Positions 19,612-28,074 of a DNA stretch of 64,000 nt are shown in pieces. The notes below the pieces were generated by a model that made no database searches, was not told the DNA's origin, and saw only the letters and a program-made list of their open reading frames with translations. Position 1 is the first letter of the stretch, and the number at the start of each line of letters is the position of its first letter. Both the position numbers and the translations under genes were made by a program. Source of the DNA: an uncultured Propionibacteriaceae bacterium (GTDB taxonomy: Bacteria > Actinomycetota > Actinomycetes > Propionibacteriales > Propionibacteriaceae); contig CAMDZW010000004.1 of NCBI GenBank assembly GCA_945911015.1, positions 111,682 through 175,681 on the forward strand, in the 5' to 3' direction.

Positions 19612-20712
19612 GTGGGATCTCAACGAGTGGCGGGGCGGTTCATCGTCGGTGCCGTCGCCATCGGATTGGCGCTGGTGGTCGTGATGGTGCTGGTTGCCGT
19701 GCTGAAACCGCAAGCGGGCCCGCAGGGACGACCCGCGACACCGGACGCTCCGGTCGAGCGGTGTGGCTACACGGTGGCCGAGGCGGCGGAGAAGGCCTTC
19801 GGCGTTTCGCAAGTGCACTCAGTTGGCGACGGGGCAGTCGACTTCACCATCGGCGGCAACAAGGTGGTCACCGTCACCGTCACCGACACCCACCTCGCCC
19901 TCCACGGATCGATCGTCACCGACGGCGACTGGTCGGTGGTGGCGGTTGGCGAGACCGTGATCGCGGGCTGGTTGAGTGTCGACGGCGATGTGGTCGGGCT
20001 TCTCAACCCGGCGCACACCACGGATCTGACCGGACCGATCGGAGAAGATCGGACCATGGGTTTCGACAGTGCGTGGACCGCTCAGAACTGCAACGGAGAT
20101 CCCATCGGTGCCGGCGAGTACGAGGTGGTCGCGGCCCTGGCGATCGCACCCGGTGATGATCCGGACGCAGCAGCGACGGCGGCCGTCCTGTCTGCACCGC
20201 ACTCGGTACGGATCGACGATCCTGACCGATTCGCCGACCTCGGCGCATGCGATTCCGCGTGGCCCGGCGAGAAGGTCATCTCCCAGACCGACGGGTGGGC
20301 GATCGGACTGCGGCTGGACAGCAGGAAGGGCGCCACCCTCGAGGTGAACAACGGTGTCCACGCTGTCACGGTCGAGGTCACCGTCACCAATGATGGCGAC
20401 CACCAACTCGAAGGCACCACCGGACACCCCACCGGCATCATCGTCAAGCACGACAGGGTTGTCGGCCTCCCCGGGCCGATGGTGGACGTCGGCTTCGATG
20501 CCTCGCTGCGACCGGGCGAGTCCCGGACGTACGAGAGGGGCGGTGCGCTGTTGTCCAGCTGCAACGACGGGACCCCACTGCCGAAAGGGACCTATGAGCT
20601 CTACGCGATCATGGGGTTCTTCCTCGACAGCCCGGCCGGCGTGGACGGACCCCAGGGCGTTCGCACGGATGTGATCGCCGTGGGAGGCCCCTGGACGTTC
20701 CGGGTCCGCTGA
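19612..20712 (+). CDS. Tandem paralogue of the sigma-linked membrane protein
   Basis: A 366-residue protein with an N-terminal transmembrane helix (I-V-G-A-V-A-I-G-L-A-L) and an outside region clearly similar to that of the upstream gene: R-C-G-Y-T-V-A-E-A-A-E-K-A-F-G-V at its start, G-Y/E-Y-E-V-V-A-A, and an identical L-P-K-G-T-Y-E-L-Y-A near the end. It lacks the cytoplasmic N-terminal domain of its neighbour, so it cannot bind a cytoplasmic sigma factor in the same way. GTG at 19612 has GGAG seven bases upstream and is preferred to the ATG at 19588. It is convergent with the DUF4097 gene, one base between stops. Probably a duplication. Confidence 0.75.
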   Translation: MGSQRVAGRFIVGAVAIGLALVVVMVLVAVLKPQAGPQGRPATPDAPVERCGYTVAEAAEKAFGVSQVHSVGDGAVDFTIGGNKVVTVTVTDTHLALHGSIVTDGDWSVVAVGETVIAGWLSVDGDVVGLLNPAHTTDLTGPIGEDRTMGFDSAWTAQNCNGDPIGAGEYEVVAALAIAPGDDPDAAATAAVLSAPHSVRIDDPDRFADLGACDSAWPGEKVISQTDGWAIGLRLDSRKGATLEVNNGVHAVTVEVTVTNDGDHQLEGTTGHPTGIIVKHDRVVGLPGPMVDVGFDASLRPGESRTYERGGALLSSCNDGTPLPKGTYELYAIMGFFLDSPAGVDGPQGVRTDVIAVGGPWTFRVR

Positions 20713-20713
20713 G

Positions 20714-21514
20714 TCAGGTCTCGTCCACGTCGATGTCGCCGGTGGTGGTGCGGATGTCGACCGGGATGGAGCCGCCGTTGTCGGGGATCCGGACATCACC
20801 GGTGCGGGTGTCGGTGTTGTAGAGATAGTCGTGCCCTGGCAGGGAAATCTCGACCCCACCGGTGGTGGTCTCGACGGTGACGCGGCCCGGCTGCTCGGCC
20901 AGGCGGAGGTCGACATCGCCGGTGGTGGTCTCGATCGAGACGTTGTTGATCTCGGCATCGGTGACTGCCACCTCACCTGTGGTGGTGCGGATGTCGAGTG
21001 CTCCGAGCGCGAGCGCGCCGACCGTCACATCGCCTGTGCTGGTGTGGATCCGGACCGTCGCCCCGGGCGGCGCGTGGACGGTCACATCGGTGGTGCTGCC
21101 GTCGATCCGAGCCGTGCCGTCGGCCGCGGAGAACTCGGGCTCGTTCCGTTCCCGTCCCCGCCACTGCGCCGACCAGACGTCACCGGGCAGGATCGTCACT
21201 TCGCCGGTGGACATCACGATCTCGAAGGTTTCGGTGTCGGCAGGCACGGCCCAACTGCCCTCACCACGGCCTCCTCCACCGGGCAGCCCCCGCCATCGGG
21301 CGAATCCGACAAAGGCAACCGCAGCGCCGGCGCCGATGATCAGGTTGCGACGCCCCACGGACCGACGGGGCTGCTCGGATTGCGGCGGCACCGGTGGCTG
21401 GTGGAAGGGTTCGTACGGTGCCGGGTTGTCGCTGGGTGCATTCGGATCAGGAGCTGGCTGGTAGAGCGGAAACTCATCCTCCTGATGGCGGTCCTGCGAA
21501 GGTGGCTGGGTCAT
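20714..21514 (-). CDS. DUF4097-type beta-repeat membrane protein
   Basis: A 266-residue protein with a Pro/Gln-rich cytoplasmic N-terminus (about 1-48), one transmembrane helix (L-I-I-G-A-G-A-A-V-A-F-V) and an outside beta-helix-like region. That region repeats T-T-G-D/E-V about every 18-20 residues (six copies, e.g. I-R-T-T-T-G-E-V, I-E-T-T-T-G-D-V), the signature of DUF4097. It is the second gene of a pair, starting seven bases after the stop of the first. The family is common near sigma/anti-sigma or two-component genes in actinobacteria; the function is not known. Confidence 0.85.
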   Translation of the reverse strand: MTQPPSQDRHQEDEFPLYQPAPDPNAPSDNPAPYEPFHQPPVPPQSEQPRRSVGRRNLIIGAGAAVAFVGFARWRGLPGGGGRGEGSWAVPADTETFEIVMSTGEVTILPGDVWSAQWRGRERNEPEFSAADGTARIDGSTTDVTVHAPPGATVRIHTSTGDVTVGALALGALDIRTTTGEVAVTDAEINNVSIETTTGDVDLRLAEQPGRVTVETTTGGVEISLPGHDYLYNTDTRTGDVRIPDNGGSIPVDIRTTTGDIDVDET

Positions 21515-21521
21515 GGGGTCC

Positions 21522-22160
21522 TCACCGTTGGAACTCGTCGATGCTGATGTCGCCGGACCCGGTCGTCACCGTGACCGGGACCTCGCCGCTGTCGGCAGGC
21601 ACCTCAGTGGCACCGGAGTCGGTGTCGATCTGATACCGAAATCCCTGCCCCGGCAGCGTGATCGCGACATGGCCCGAGTCTGTGGCCACACTCACCGAGG
21701 TGGGCATCGGTTCGAGTCGCATGCGTACATCCCCGGTTTCGGTGGTGGCTGAGACGTCACCCACCACCGTACGGTCAATGGTCACGTCTGCGCTGGAGGT
21801 GCTCACCGACAGGGTCTCGAGCACCGGAAGATAGAGCATCAGCTCGCTCTCGCCGGCCATGATCCGGACCAGGTCGCCCTCGGTGTCGACCTGTGGTTCC
21901 GGGCCGGCCGACCACCGCCCCTCCGCCGCACCGCTGCCGCCGGTGATGCTCACCGCACCGGTCGTCGTGACGATCTCGAAGCGGCTGCCCGACGGCAGGG
22001 TCAACGGACCGTCCTGAGCGTCGCCCCGTCCCCGCAGCAACGTCGCGGTGACGACGACTCCGAGCCCGACCACACCCAACCCGACCAGCGCACCGCGACG
22101 GCTCACCGGAGGCGGGCCGTCGACCGGCGCCGGATCGGGATCGGGGGCGGGCGAGCTCAT
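21522..22160 (-). CDS. DUF4097-type beta-repeat membrane protein (paralogue)
   Basis: A 212-residue protein organised like the next gene: a Pro/Asp-rich cytoplasmic tail, a transmembrane helix (A-L-V-G-L-G-V-V-G-L-G-V-V) and a beta-repeat region with V-T-T-T-G-A-V, V-S-T-S-S-A-D-V, A-T-T-E-T-G-D-V and T-D-S-G-H-V repeats. The ATG at 22160 is 42 bases from the stop of the substrate-binding protein gene, which reads in the same direction, so the three genes may share a transcript. It probably arose by duplication with its neighbour. Function unknown. Confidence 0.85.
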   Translation of the reverse strand: MSSPAPDPDPAPVDGPPPVSRRGALVGLGVVGLGVVVTATLLRGRGDAQDGPLTLPSGSRFEIVTTTGAVSITGGSGAAEGRWSAGPEPQVDTEGDLVRIMAGESELMLYLPVLETLSVSTSSADVTIDRTVVGDVSATTETGDVRMRLEPMPTSVSVATDSGHVAITLPGQGFRYQIDTDSGATEVPADSGEVPVTVTTGSGDISIDEFQR

Positions 22161-22202
22161 GGCCCAGACGGTACCAACCGATCCCTGGGCCTGCGTGGGC
22201 GA

Positions 22203-23840
22203 TCAGTTCTGGGCGGCGTAGGCCTCCTCGTACTCACCGCGCGCCTTGTCACCGACCGTCGAGCGCCACTCGGCAACCACGCCCTCCCAGTCGGACATCG
22301 GTTTGCGCCCCTGGATGATCTCGCCGATCGCATCGGAGACCTTGCGCTGCTGGATGGGTCCCTTGGAGTCGAAGGTGTCGGAGTAGAGGCCGTCAGCCGC
22401 GTCAGCCTCACCCGTGGGCATCACCGCCGAGAGGAACTCGTGCTGGCGTCGCACCATTTCGGTGTCGCCGGGGATGAACAGCTGGGCATCCGCCTGCGAG
22501 CCCAGGTAGTCGATCTTGAAGAACTCCTGCTGGCGCTGATCGGTGACCTCCGGTGCACCGTCCACCATCGTGTAGTGCTCACCTTCGATGCCGTAGTTGA
22601 CCGACAGCCATTCCTTGGTGCCGAACGGGGACGCGATGTGGTTGATGACATTGAGGATCTCGCGGACCCGATCGGGCGAGTCCTGCTTGCGGATCGCACA
22701 GAACGAGGGATAGGCGGCATCGGTCAGGTGCTTGATCGCCGGGCCACCACCCTGGGCCTTGGGTGCGACGATGCCGCGGACGTCCCAGTCGGCATATTTG
22801 CGGACGTAGTTCGTCCAGCCTGCGACGCCGTCGATCACCAACGAAGTGGTGCCGGCCTCGAGCCAGGTCAGGGCCTCGGGGTGGGAGAACGCCTCGGGGT
22901 GCATGACCTCGGCCTCCCAGATCTTGGTGGCCTGCTCCAGAGCGGCCGCCATCTCGGGCGACTCGTACTGGTGGGTGAAGGCGCCGTCGGTGACCCGCCA
23001 GCCGTTGGGGGCACCGAAGATCTCGAGCAGCAGCGGCATCAGCCAGGACCGGGGGTCCTGCCCGATCGCGAAGCGCCGGTCGCCACGATCGGTGAGTTCG
23101 GTGAACAGACTCATCAGGTCATCGACATTGGACAACGAGACGTCCGGGTCGATGCCTCGCTCGGCGAGCAGATCACCACGGGCGAGCAACAGCTTGCCCT
23201 CGGCCGCGGGACGGGACTTCGACACACCCCACAGCTGCCCGTCGACCACCGGGACCTTCCAGCAGCCGGGAGAAATGCTCGCCAGAGCAGGGAATTCTTC
23301 AACCGCGTCGCCGCCGAGGAACTCGGTGAGATCAGTGAACTTGGCGCGGAGCAGATCGGGGAACTGGGGGACGTTGGTTGACATCACCACATCGGGCAGG
23401 TCATCACTGGCCACCAACGTCTGGAACTTGCTGACGTACTCGCTGTAGCCGCCATAGGTGACGTTGAAGTCGGTCCCGGTGTCCGCCGAGAGTTGCTTGT
23501 AGTACGCGTTCTCGGCGAATCCGACCGCGGGCGGACTGCCCTGGATCAGCATCGAGACCGGGTCGATCGCGGGCAACGGCACGACCCCGGTGGTCCCGAG
23601 CTCATCGGGGATCCGGGTGTAACCGGCAGGGATGCCGTCGCCGGCGGGAAACTCCGGCTCGACCCCTTCCCACGGGATGTGCCGGGGTGCGACATCGCCG
23701 CCAGATCCTGCCCCGGCACCGCCTCCGCCACCACCACCGCCGTTGCCGGAACCGGGCTGGTCCGGGGCACATCCGGCAAGGACGGCAGCGCCTGCCGCAG
23801 TGGTCGTCAACATGGCGCGACGTGAGATCAAAGCTTCCAT
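22203..23840 (-). CDS. ABC-type extracellular solute-binding lipoprotein (no permease nearby)
   Basis: A 545-residue family-1-like binding protein of the LplA type. The N-terminus combines a twin-arginine-like S-R-R-A-M-L with a lipobox (L-A-G-C) that gives lipid attachment at Cys24, followed by a Gly-rich linker. The mature part shows N-G-W-R, S-P-F-G-T-K-E-W-L and a C-terminal I-I-Q-G-R-K-P-M-S-D-W motif shared with the second lipoprotein at 48699-50297. Such proteins bind oligosaccharides for import, but no permease or ATPase gene adjoins this one, so its transporter must be encoded elsewhere. ATG 23840 with GGAG upstream. Confidence 0.88.
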   Translation of the reverse strand: MEALISRRAMLTTTAAGAAVLAGCAPDQPGSGNGGGGGGGGAGAGSGGDVAPRHIPWEGVEPEFPAGDGIPAGYTRIPDELGTTGVVPLPAIDPVSMLIQGSPPAVGFAENAYYKQLSADTGTDFNVTYGGYSEYVSKFQTLVASDDLPDVVMSTNVPQFPDLLRAKFTDLTEFLGGDAVEEFPALASISPGCWKVPVVDGQLWGVSKSRPAAEGKLLLARGDLLAERGIDPDVSLSNVDDLMSLFTELTDRGDRRFAIGQDPRSWLMPLLLEIFGAPNGWRVTDGAFTHQYESPEMAAALEQATKIWEAEVMHPEAFSHPEALTWLEAGTTSLVIDGVAGWTNYVRKYADWDVRGIVAPKAQGGGPAIKHLTDAAYPSFCAIRKQDSPDRVREILNVINHIASPFGTKEWLSVNYGIEGEHYTMVDGAPEVTDQRQQEFFKIDYLGSQADAQLFIPGDTEMVRRQHEFLSAVMPTGEADAADGLYSDTFDSKGPIQQRKVSDAIGEIIQGRKPMSDWEGVVAEWRSTVGDKARGEYEEAYAAQN

Positions 23841-23995
23841 GGTTCTACTCCGAGATCGGTCATCGACTTGAGGTGAGCGTGACCGTAGGAGCGGTGTCGG
23901 CGCCGGTCAAGGACTCACGGTCTCCCCATCGCGGTCCGAACACCATCGGTACCCAGACGTGACCCCAACCATATTGAGGACCACTGAATCAGTGT

Positions 23996-26011
23996 TTACA
24001 TGTCGTCCGTAATGGTGAGAGTGTGGACATTGGTCTCGTCAAAGCCGAAGATGCGACCATTCCCGGCCTCGGCAATCTGCTCAATCCCGCGGGCGATGAG
24101 GGTGCTCGTGGTGAGGCCCGGATCAACCTGGACCACACAGTTGGCCTGGGACACCACGAAGCCGTCGCGCCCACGGTCGATGGTCCGCGCCGCATGGGGG
24201 TGGATCGCGGCCGGGACCGGCTCGGGGACCAGACGCACCGTACGGGTGATCCGGCCTCGCTCGGCATCGACGACGAACAGTTCGCCCGCCGAGGTCGAGC
24301 CGATCAGTCCGTGGTCGGTCCACAGCAGTCCCCCGGCATGATCGGCCTCGATCGGGATCCGCCACCGGACGGTCTGCTCGGCCAGGTCCCAGGCGAACAG
24401 CTGGGCATGGGCGGTGACCGGCCGCGATCCGACCCCGCCATGGATCGATGTCGTCGCGTGAATGATGCCGTCACGGTGGACCAGACTCACAACGCTCTGC
24501 CCGGCGGCCACGTCGCGGTGCAGGACACACGCCCCCGAACGGGGATCCAGCACTCCCAGCCCACCGTCATTGCGACCGTGAGCGGCGACCGTACCGAAGA
24601 CGACGAGCGCTGCGGCACTGGTGACGGCGACGATCCGTTCCTGGTAATGGATGTCGGGGTGTTCGTCGAGGACGGCCCGTGGGTTGCGTTCCCACTCCCA
24701 GGGCCGACGATGGTCGCCGAAGTGGATCCGCGGCCCGGGACAGGAGGTGATCACCAGCCGAGGGTCCGGGCTGCCGTGACTGGTGATGACATCACTCTGC
24801 CGGGGCCCGCGGAGGGGATGTCGTTCGGTGGTGTGCTGATCGATCCGTACGTAGGCACCGCTGGACATGAAGGCACCGACATGGACATGGCCGTCCGGCG
24901 CGGTCCCGACAGCCTGCACGGTGGCGGCGGTGGGATGGATGTCGGCGGGGACGACCCGGGACTGTCCGGTGCCGATGTCGGCGAACCAGAGATCACCGTC
25001 GGTGGTGATGCCGGCCACCGACTGTCCGGGCAGGCCAAGTTCCGGCACCCGCACCAGACCGAGGCCGTAGGTGTTGACCGCATTCGGCACGATCGTCGGC
25101 GGCGTCGGTCGCGCCATCGGTGCGGTCCGGGTGCCGCGACCGTGGGTGTGGTAGCCGATCAGGCGATCGTCCTCGCCGAGCAGATAGGTGGTGCCGTCGG
25201 CGGCGACCGGTGTCGGAGCATCACCGTGGGTGCCGGGGATGATCTGCTCGTCCCAGGTCTGGTCCCGGGTGTGGAAGATCGCGGTGTCATAGGCGCCCCG
25301 TGGCGACAGCCGGACGAGCACGTCGGCGTTGCGTTGGTCGATCGACACGAACCACTCGGTGCCGTCCATGACATGAGGCGGCGGATGGAGTTCCTTGCTG
25401 GCCAGGGTTTCCGGGTCCACGCTGAACAGATGGGCCACCGGTCCGGTGCCGACCCAGATCTGGTCATCGACGGTCCCGACAGCGAAGACACAGCTGGCGT
25501 CGTCGACCAGCGGAGGAGTCTGCCGGAAGCTCTCGGTGCGCGGGTCATAGCAGACCAGGGCGGGAGAGGGATGGGTGCCGAACCAGATCCGGCCCTGCTG
25601 ATCGGCGATGCCGCGGTGCAGCGACGAGGCGCCGGCCACCCGGTCCTCGATGTGGTGCAGCCGCATCGTGGCGGTGTCGAATCGATACAGCGCAGCCGGG
25701 GTCGGCTGGCGCACCGAGAAGTAGATGTCGCCATCAGGAGCCTGCAAGGCCCAGCTGGCAACGGAGGAACCGAGGATCTCCTTGCTGAACAGTCGCTTTC
25801 CGGTGATCAGCTCCGCCACGGAGAAGGCTGCCGGTGCGCCGCCGGACAGTGCATAGACGATCTGAGTGCCGTCGGGCAGGTGTCCGAATCCGGCTGCCCG
25901 AACATTGACCGAGGTGACGGCGGGGCCAAGGTCCTGGATCTCCCACCGCCGGCGCCCTCGGCGGCTCGGGTCCGATGCGCCGATGTCCCCCGGTCCGACG
26001 TGACTGGCCAT
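23996..26011 (-). CDS. Large cytoplasmic beta-propeller protein, unknown function
   Basis: A 671-residue protein without signal peptide or membrane helix. It contains many repeats of the type D-G-x-I/L-W/Y-F/V-G/S (for example G-R-I-W-F-G-T, G-D-I-Y-F-S-V, G-D-L-W-F-A-D, G-H-V-H-V-G-A), which is the pattern of streptogramin-lyase/SMP-30/YVTN-type propellers, probably two propellers in tandem. ATG 26011 (M-A-S-H-V-G-P-G) is preferred to the open frame up to 26221, which would overlap the divergent GH15 gene. It may be a lyase-like or sensor propeller for the sugar pathway, but no catalytic residue set was recognised. Confidence 0.7.
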   Translation of the reverse strand: MASHVGPGDIGASDPSRRGRRRWEIQDLGPAVTSVNVRAAGFGHLPDGTQIVYALSGGAPAAFSVAELITGKRLFSKEILGSSVASWALQAPDGDIYFSVRQPTPAALYRFDTATMRLHHIEDRVAGASSLHRGIADQQGRIWFGTHPSPALVCYDPRTESFRQTPPLVDDASCVFAVGTVDDQIWVGTGPVAHLFSVDPETLASKELHPPPHVMDGTEWFVSIDQRNADVLVRLSPRGAYDTAIFHTRDQTWDEQIIPGTHGDAPTPVAADGTTYLLGEDDRLIGYHTHGRGTRTAPMARPTPPTIVPNAVNTYGLGLVRVPELGLPGQSVAGITTDGDLWFADIGTGQSRVVPADIHPTAATVQAVGTAPDGHVHVGAFMSSGAYVRIDQHTTERHPLRGPRQSDVITSHGSPDPRLVITSCPGPRIHFGDHRRPWEWERNPRAVLDEHPDIHYQERIVAVTSAAALVVFGTVAAHGRNDGGLGVLDPRSGACVLHRDVAAGQSVVSLVHRDGIIHATTSIHGGVGSRPVTAHAQLFAWDLAEQTVRWRIPIEADHAGGLLWTDHGLIGSTSAGELFVVDAERGRITRTVRLVPEPVPAAIHPHAARTIDRGRDGFVVSQANCVVQVDPGLTTSTLIARGIEQIAEAGNGRIFGFDETNVHTLTITDDM

Positions 26012-26080
26012 GGTGTGATCCTGCCACCAGGGGCGGTGCCGAGGACAGCTGGACTTGGCACAACGTGTTGTGATGGAGCA

Positions 26081-27963
26081 ATGACCGCTGCGGCGTCCAC
26101 AGTTCCCATCGGCGATCACGCCCTGTTGGCTGATCTGCGGACCGGGCCCTTGGTGTCTCGCGAGGGCAGCATCGACTGGCTGTGCCTGCCGCGATTCGAC
26201 TCGCCGGCGGTGTTCAGCCACCTGCTCGGGGACCCCGACGGCAGCCGGTGGTCACTCAGAGCCCGTGACGGGGAGGTGGTGGCGCGATCGTACGAGGACC
26301 AGAGCTTTGTGCTCCGCACGGACTGGCTCACCCCGACGGGACGGATGAGAGTCACCGATTTCATGCCGATCTCGGGTGACCAAGCGGATCTGGTGCGGAC
26401 CGTGGAGTGTCTCGACGGTGAGGTGGTCATCGAACAGGAGTTCGTGGTCCGCTTCGACTACGGGACGACGACGCCGTGGGTACGACGCGTCACCACCGCC
26501 GGTGGCGCGTCAGTGTTGTCGCTGATCGGCGGGCCGGATGCACTGGTCCTGAGCGGACCCTCGCTGGTGGCGGCCGGACATCGCCATGTCGGCACCCATC
26601 GGCTGCGGACCGGGCAGTCAGCGACCTGGGCGCTGACTTGGCATCCCTCCTACCGGCCGGTGCCCGAGCCGCCCGATGCGGACCGCGCGCTCACCGAGAC
26701 CCGCCGTCATTGGCAGGACTGGTGTGGCCAGGTGGATCCACGCGGCCCCTCGACCCGACCGGGCCGATATGAGGCCTGGTGCAACGGTCAATGCTGGTGC
26801 TGCGGGCGCTGACCAACCAGGACACCGGCGGGATCGTGGCGGCACCGACCACCTCACTGCCGGAATCCTTCGGCGGGGTGAGGAACTGGGACTACCGGTT
26901 CTGCTGGCTGCGGGACTCGGCGCTCACCCTGCAGGTGATGGTGCGTCACGGACTGACTGCGGGCGCAGCCCATTGGCGGGACTGGCTGTTGCGAGCGGTC
27001 GCCGGAGACCCCGACGACCTGCAGATCATGTACGGGATTGCCGGCGAGCGGCATCTGGCCGAGCGTGAGCTGCCGCAGTACTCGGGCTACGCCGAGTCAC
27101 GGCCGGTGCGGATCGGCAACGGTGCGGTGAGCCAGTTCCAGGCCGATGTGGTCGGTGAAGTGATGATCGCACTGTCGGATCTGCGCGCCCAGGACGTGGC
27201 CGACGACGACGTCTCGTGGCCGTTGCAGGTGCAGCTGTTGAGCTATGCCGAGAAACGACTCGACCTCAAGGACCAGGGATTGTGGGAGATGCGGGGTGCA
27301 GCACGCTATTTCACCCATTCGCGGGTGATGACTTGGGCAGGCTTCGACCGTGGCATCCAAGCCGTCGAGGAGTTCGGGCTGCCCGGCCCGGTGGAACGCT
27401 GGCGCACGATCCGCGCCCGGCTGGCCGACGAGATCGAGCACCAGAGCTTCAACCCGAGCACCGGAAGCTTTCGCCAGAGCTATGACGACGACGAGGTCGA
27501 TGCCTCCCTGCTGCAGCTCCCGCACACCGGCTATCTGACCTTCGACGATCCACGCATGCTCGGCACGGTCGCCCGGATCGAGTCCGATCTGGTGGACCCG
27601 TACGGGCTTCCCGCGCGGTACCGCACCCGGGCCGGCAAGGACGGGCTTCCCGGGGAGGAACACCCCTTCCTGGCCTGTGCGTTCTGGCTGGTCGAGCAGT
27701 ATGCGCGGTCCGGCCGCCACGACGATGCCGTGCAGCTGATGGACCGGATCGTCGACGGCGCTGGCGAGCTCGGGCTGTTCGCCGAGGAGCACGATGCCGC
27801 TCATCGTCGCCACGTCGGCAACTTTCCGCAGGCGTTCAGCCACCTGGCGCTGATCCGGGCCGCCGATGCCATCGAGGACCCAGCCGGCGAAGGATTCCGA
27901 CCCATCGGACGGCGTGGATCGTTTCATTCATGTCTGTTGGGTAAGAAACCTGCGCAGTCCTGA
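26081..27963 (+). pseudogene. GH15 glucoamylase/trehalase-type hydrolase, frameshifted
   Basis: Two frames cover one GH15 enzyme. The first, from ATG 26081, encodes the N-terminal beta-sandwich (I-G-D-H-A-L-L-A-D-L, S-I-D-W-L-C-L-P-R-F-D-S) and stops at 26812. The second resumes by 26779 with V-Q-R-S-M-L-V-L-R-A-L-T and holds the catalytic toroid: W-D-Y-R-F-C-W-L-R-D, L-F-A-E-E-H-D (catalytic acid/base region) and G-N-F-P-Q-A-F-S-H. Adding one G in CCTGGTGCAA (about 26770-26782) joins the frames. The enzyme family cleaves alpha-glucosides or, in mycobacteria, trehalose. As in the SGNH pseudogene a single G is missing, so sequencing error must be considered. Confidence 0.85.
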
Positions 27964-28074
27964 GCAAGATGCGGGACGCCCTCAGTGGGGCACCCGGGAC
28001 CACCGCAGTCACCGAGTCCAACCCCGTACGTGCGAGGGCAGCGTTGACTGCCCCCAGAGTCTCGACCGATTTCC

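Noticed and set aside
24023..26812. 929-residue plus-strand frame over the propeller gene
   Set aside because: Only its end, from ATG 26081, is real (GH15 N-terminus). The rest is antisense to the beta-propeller.
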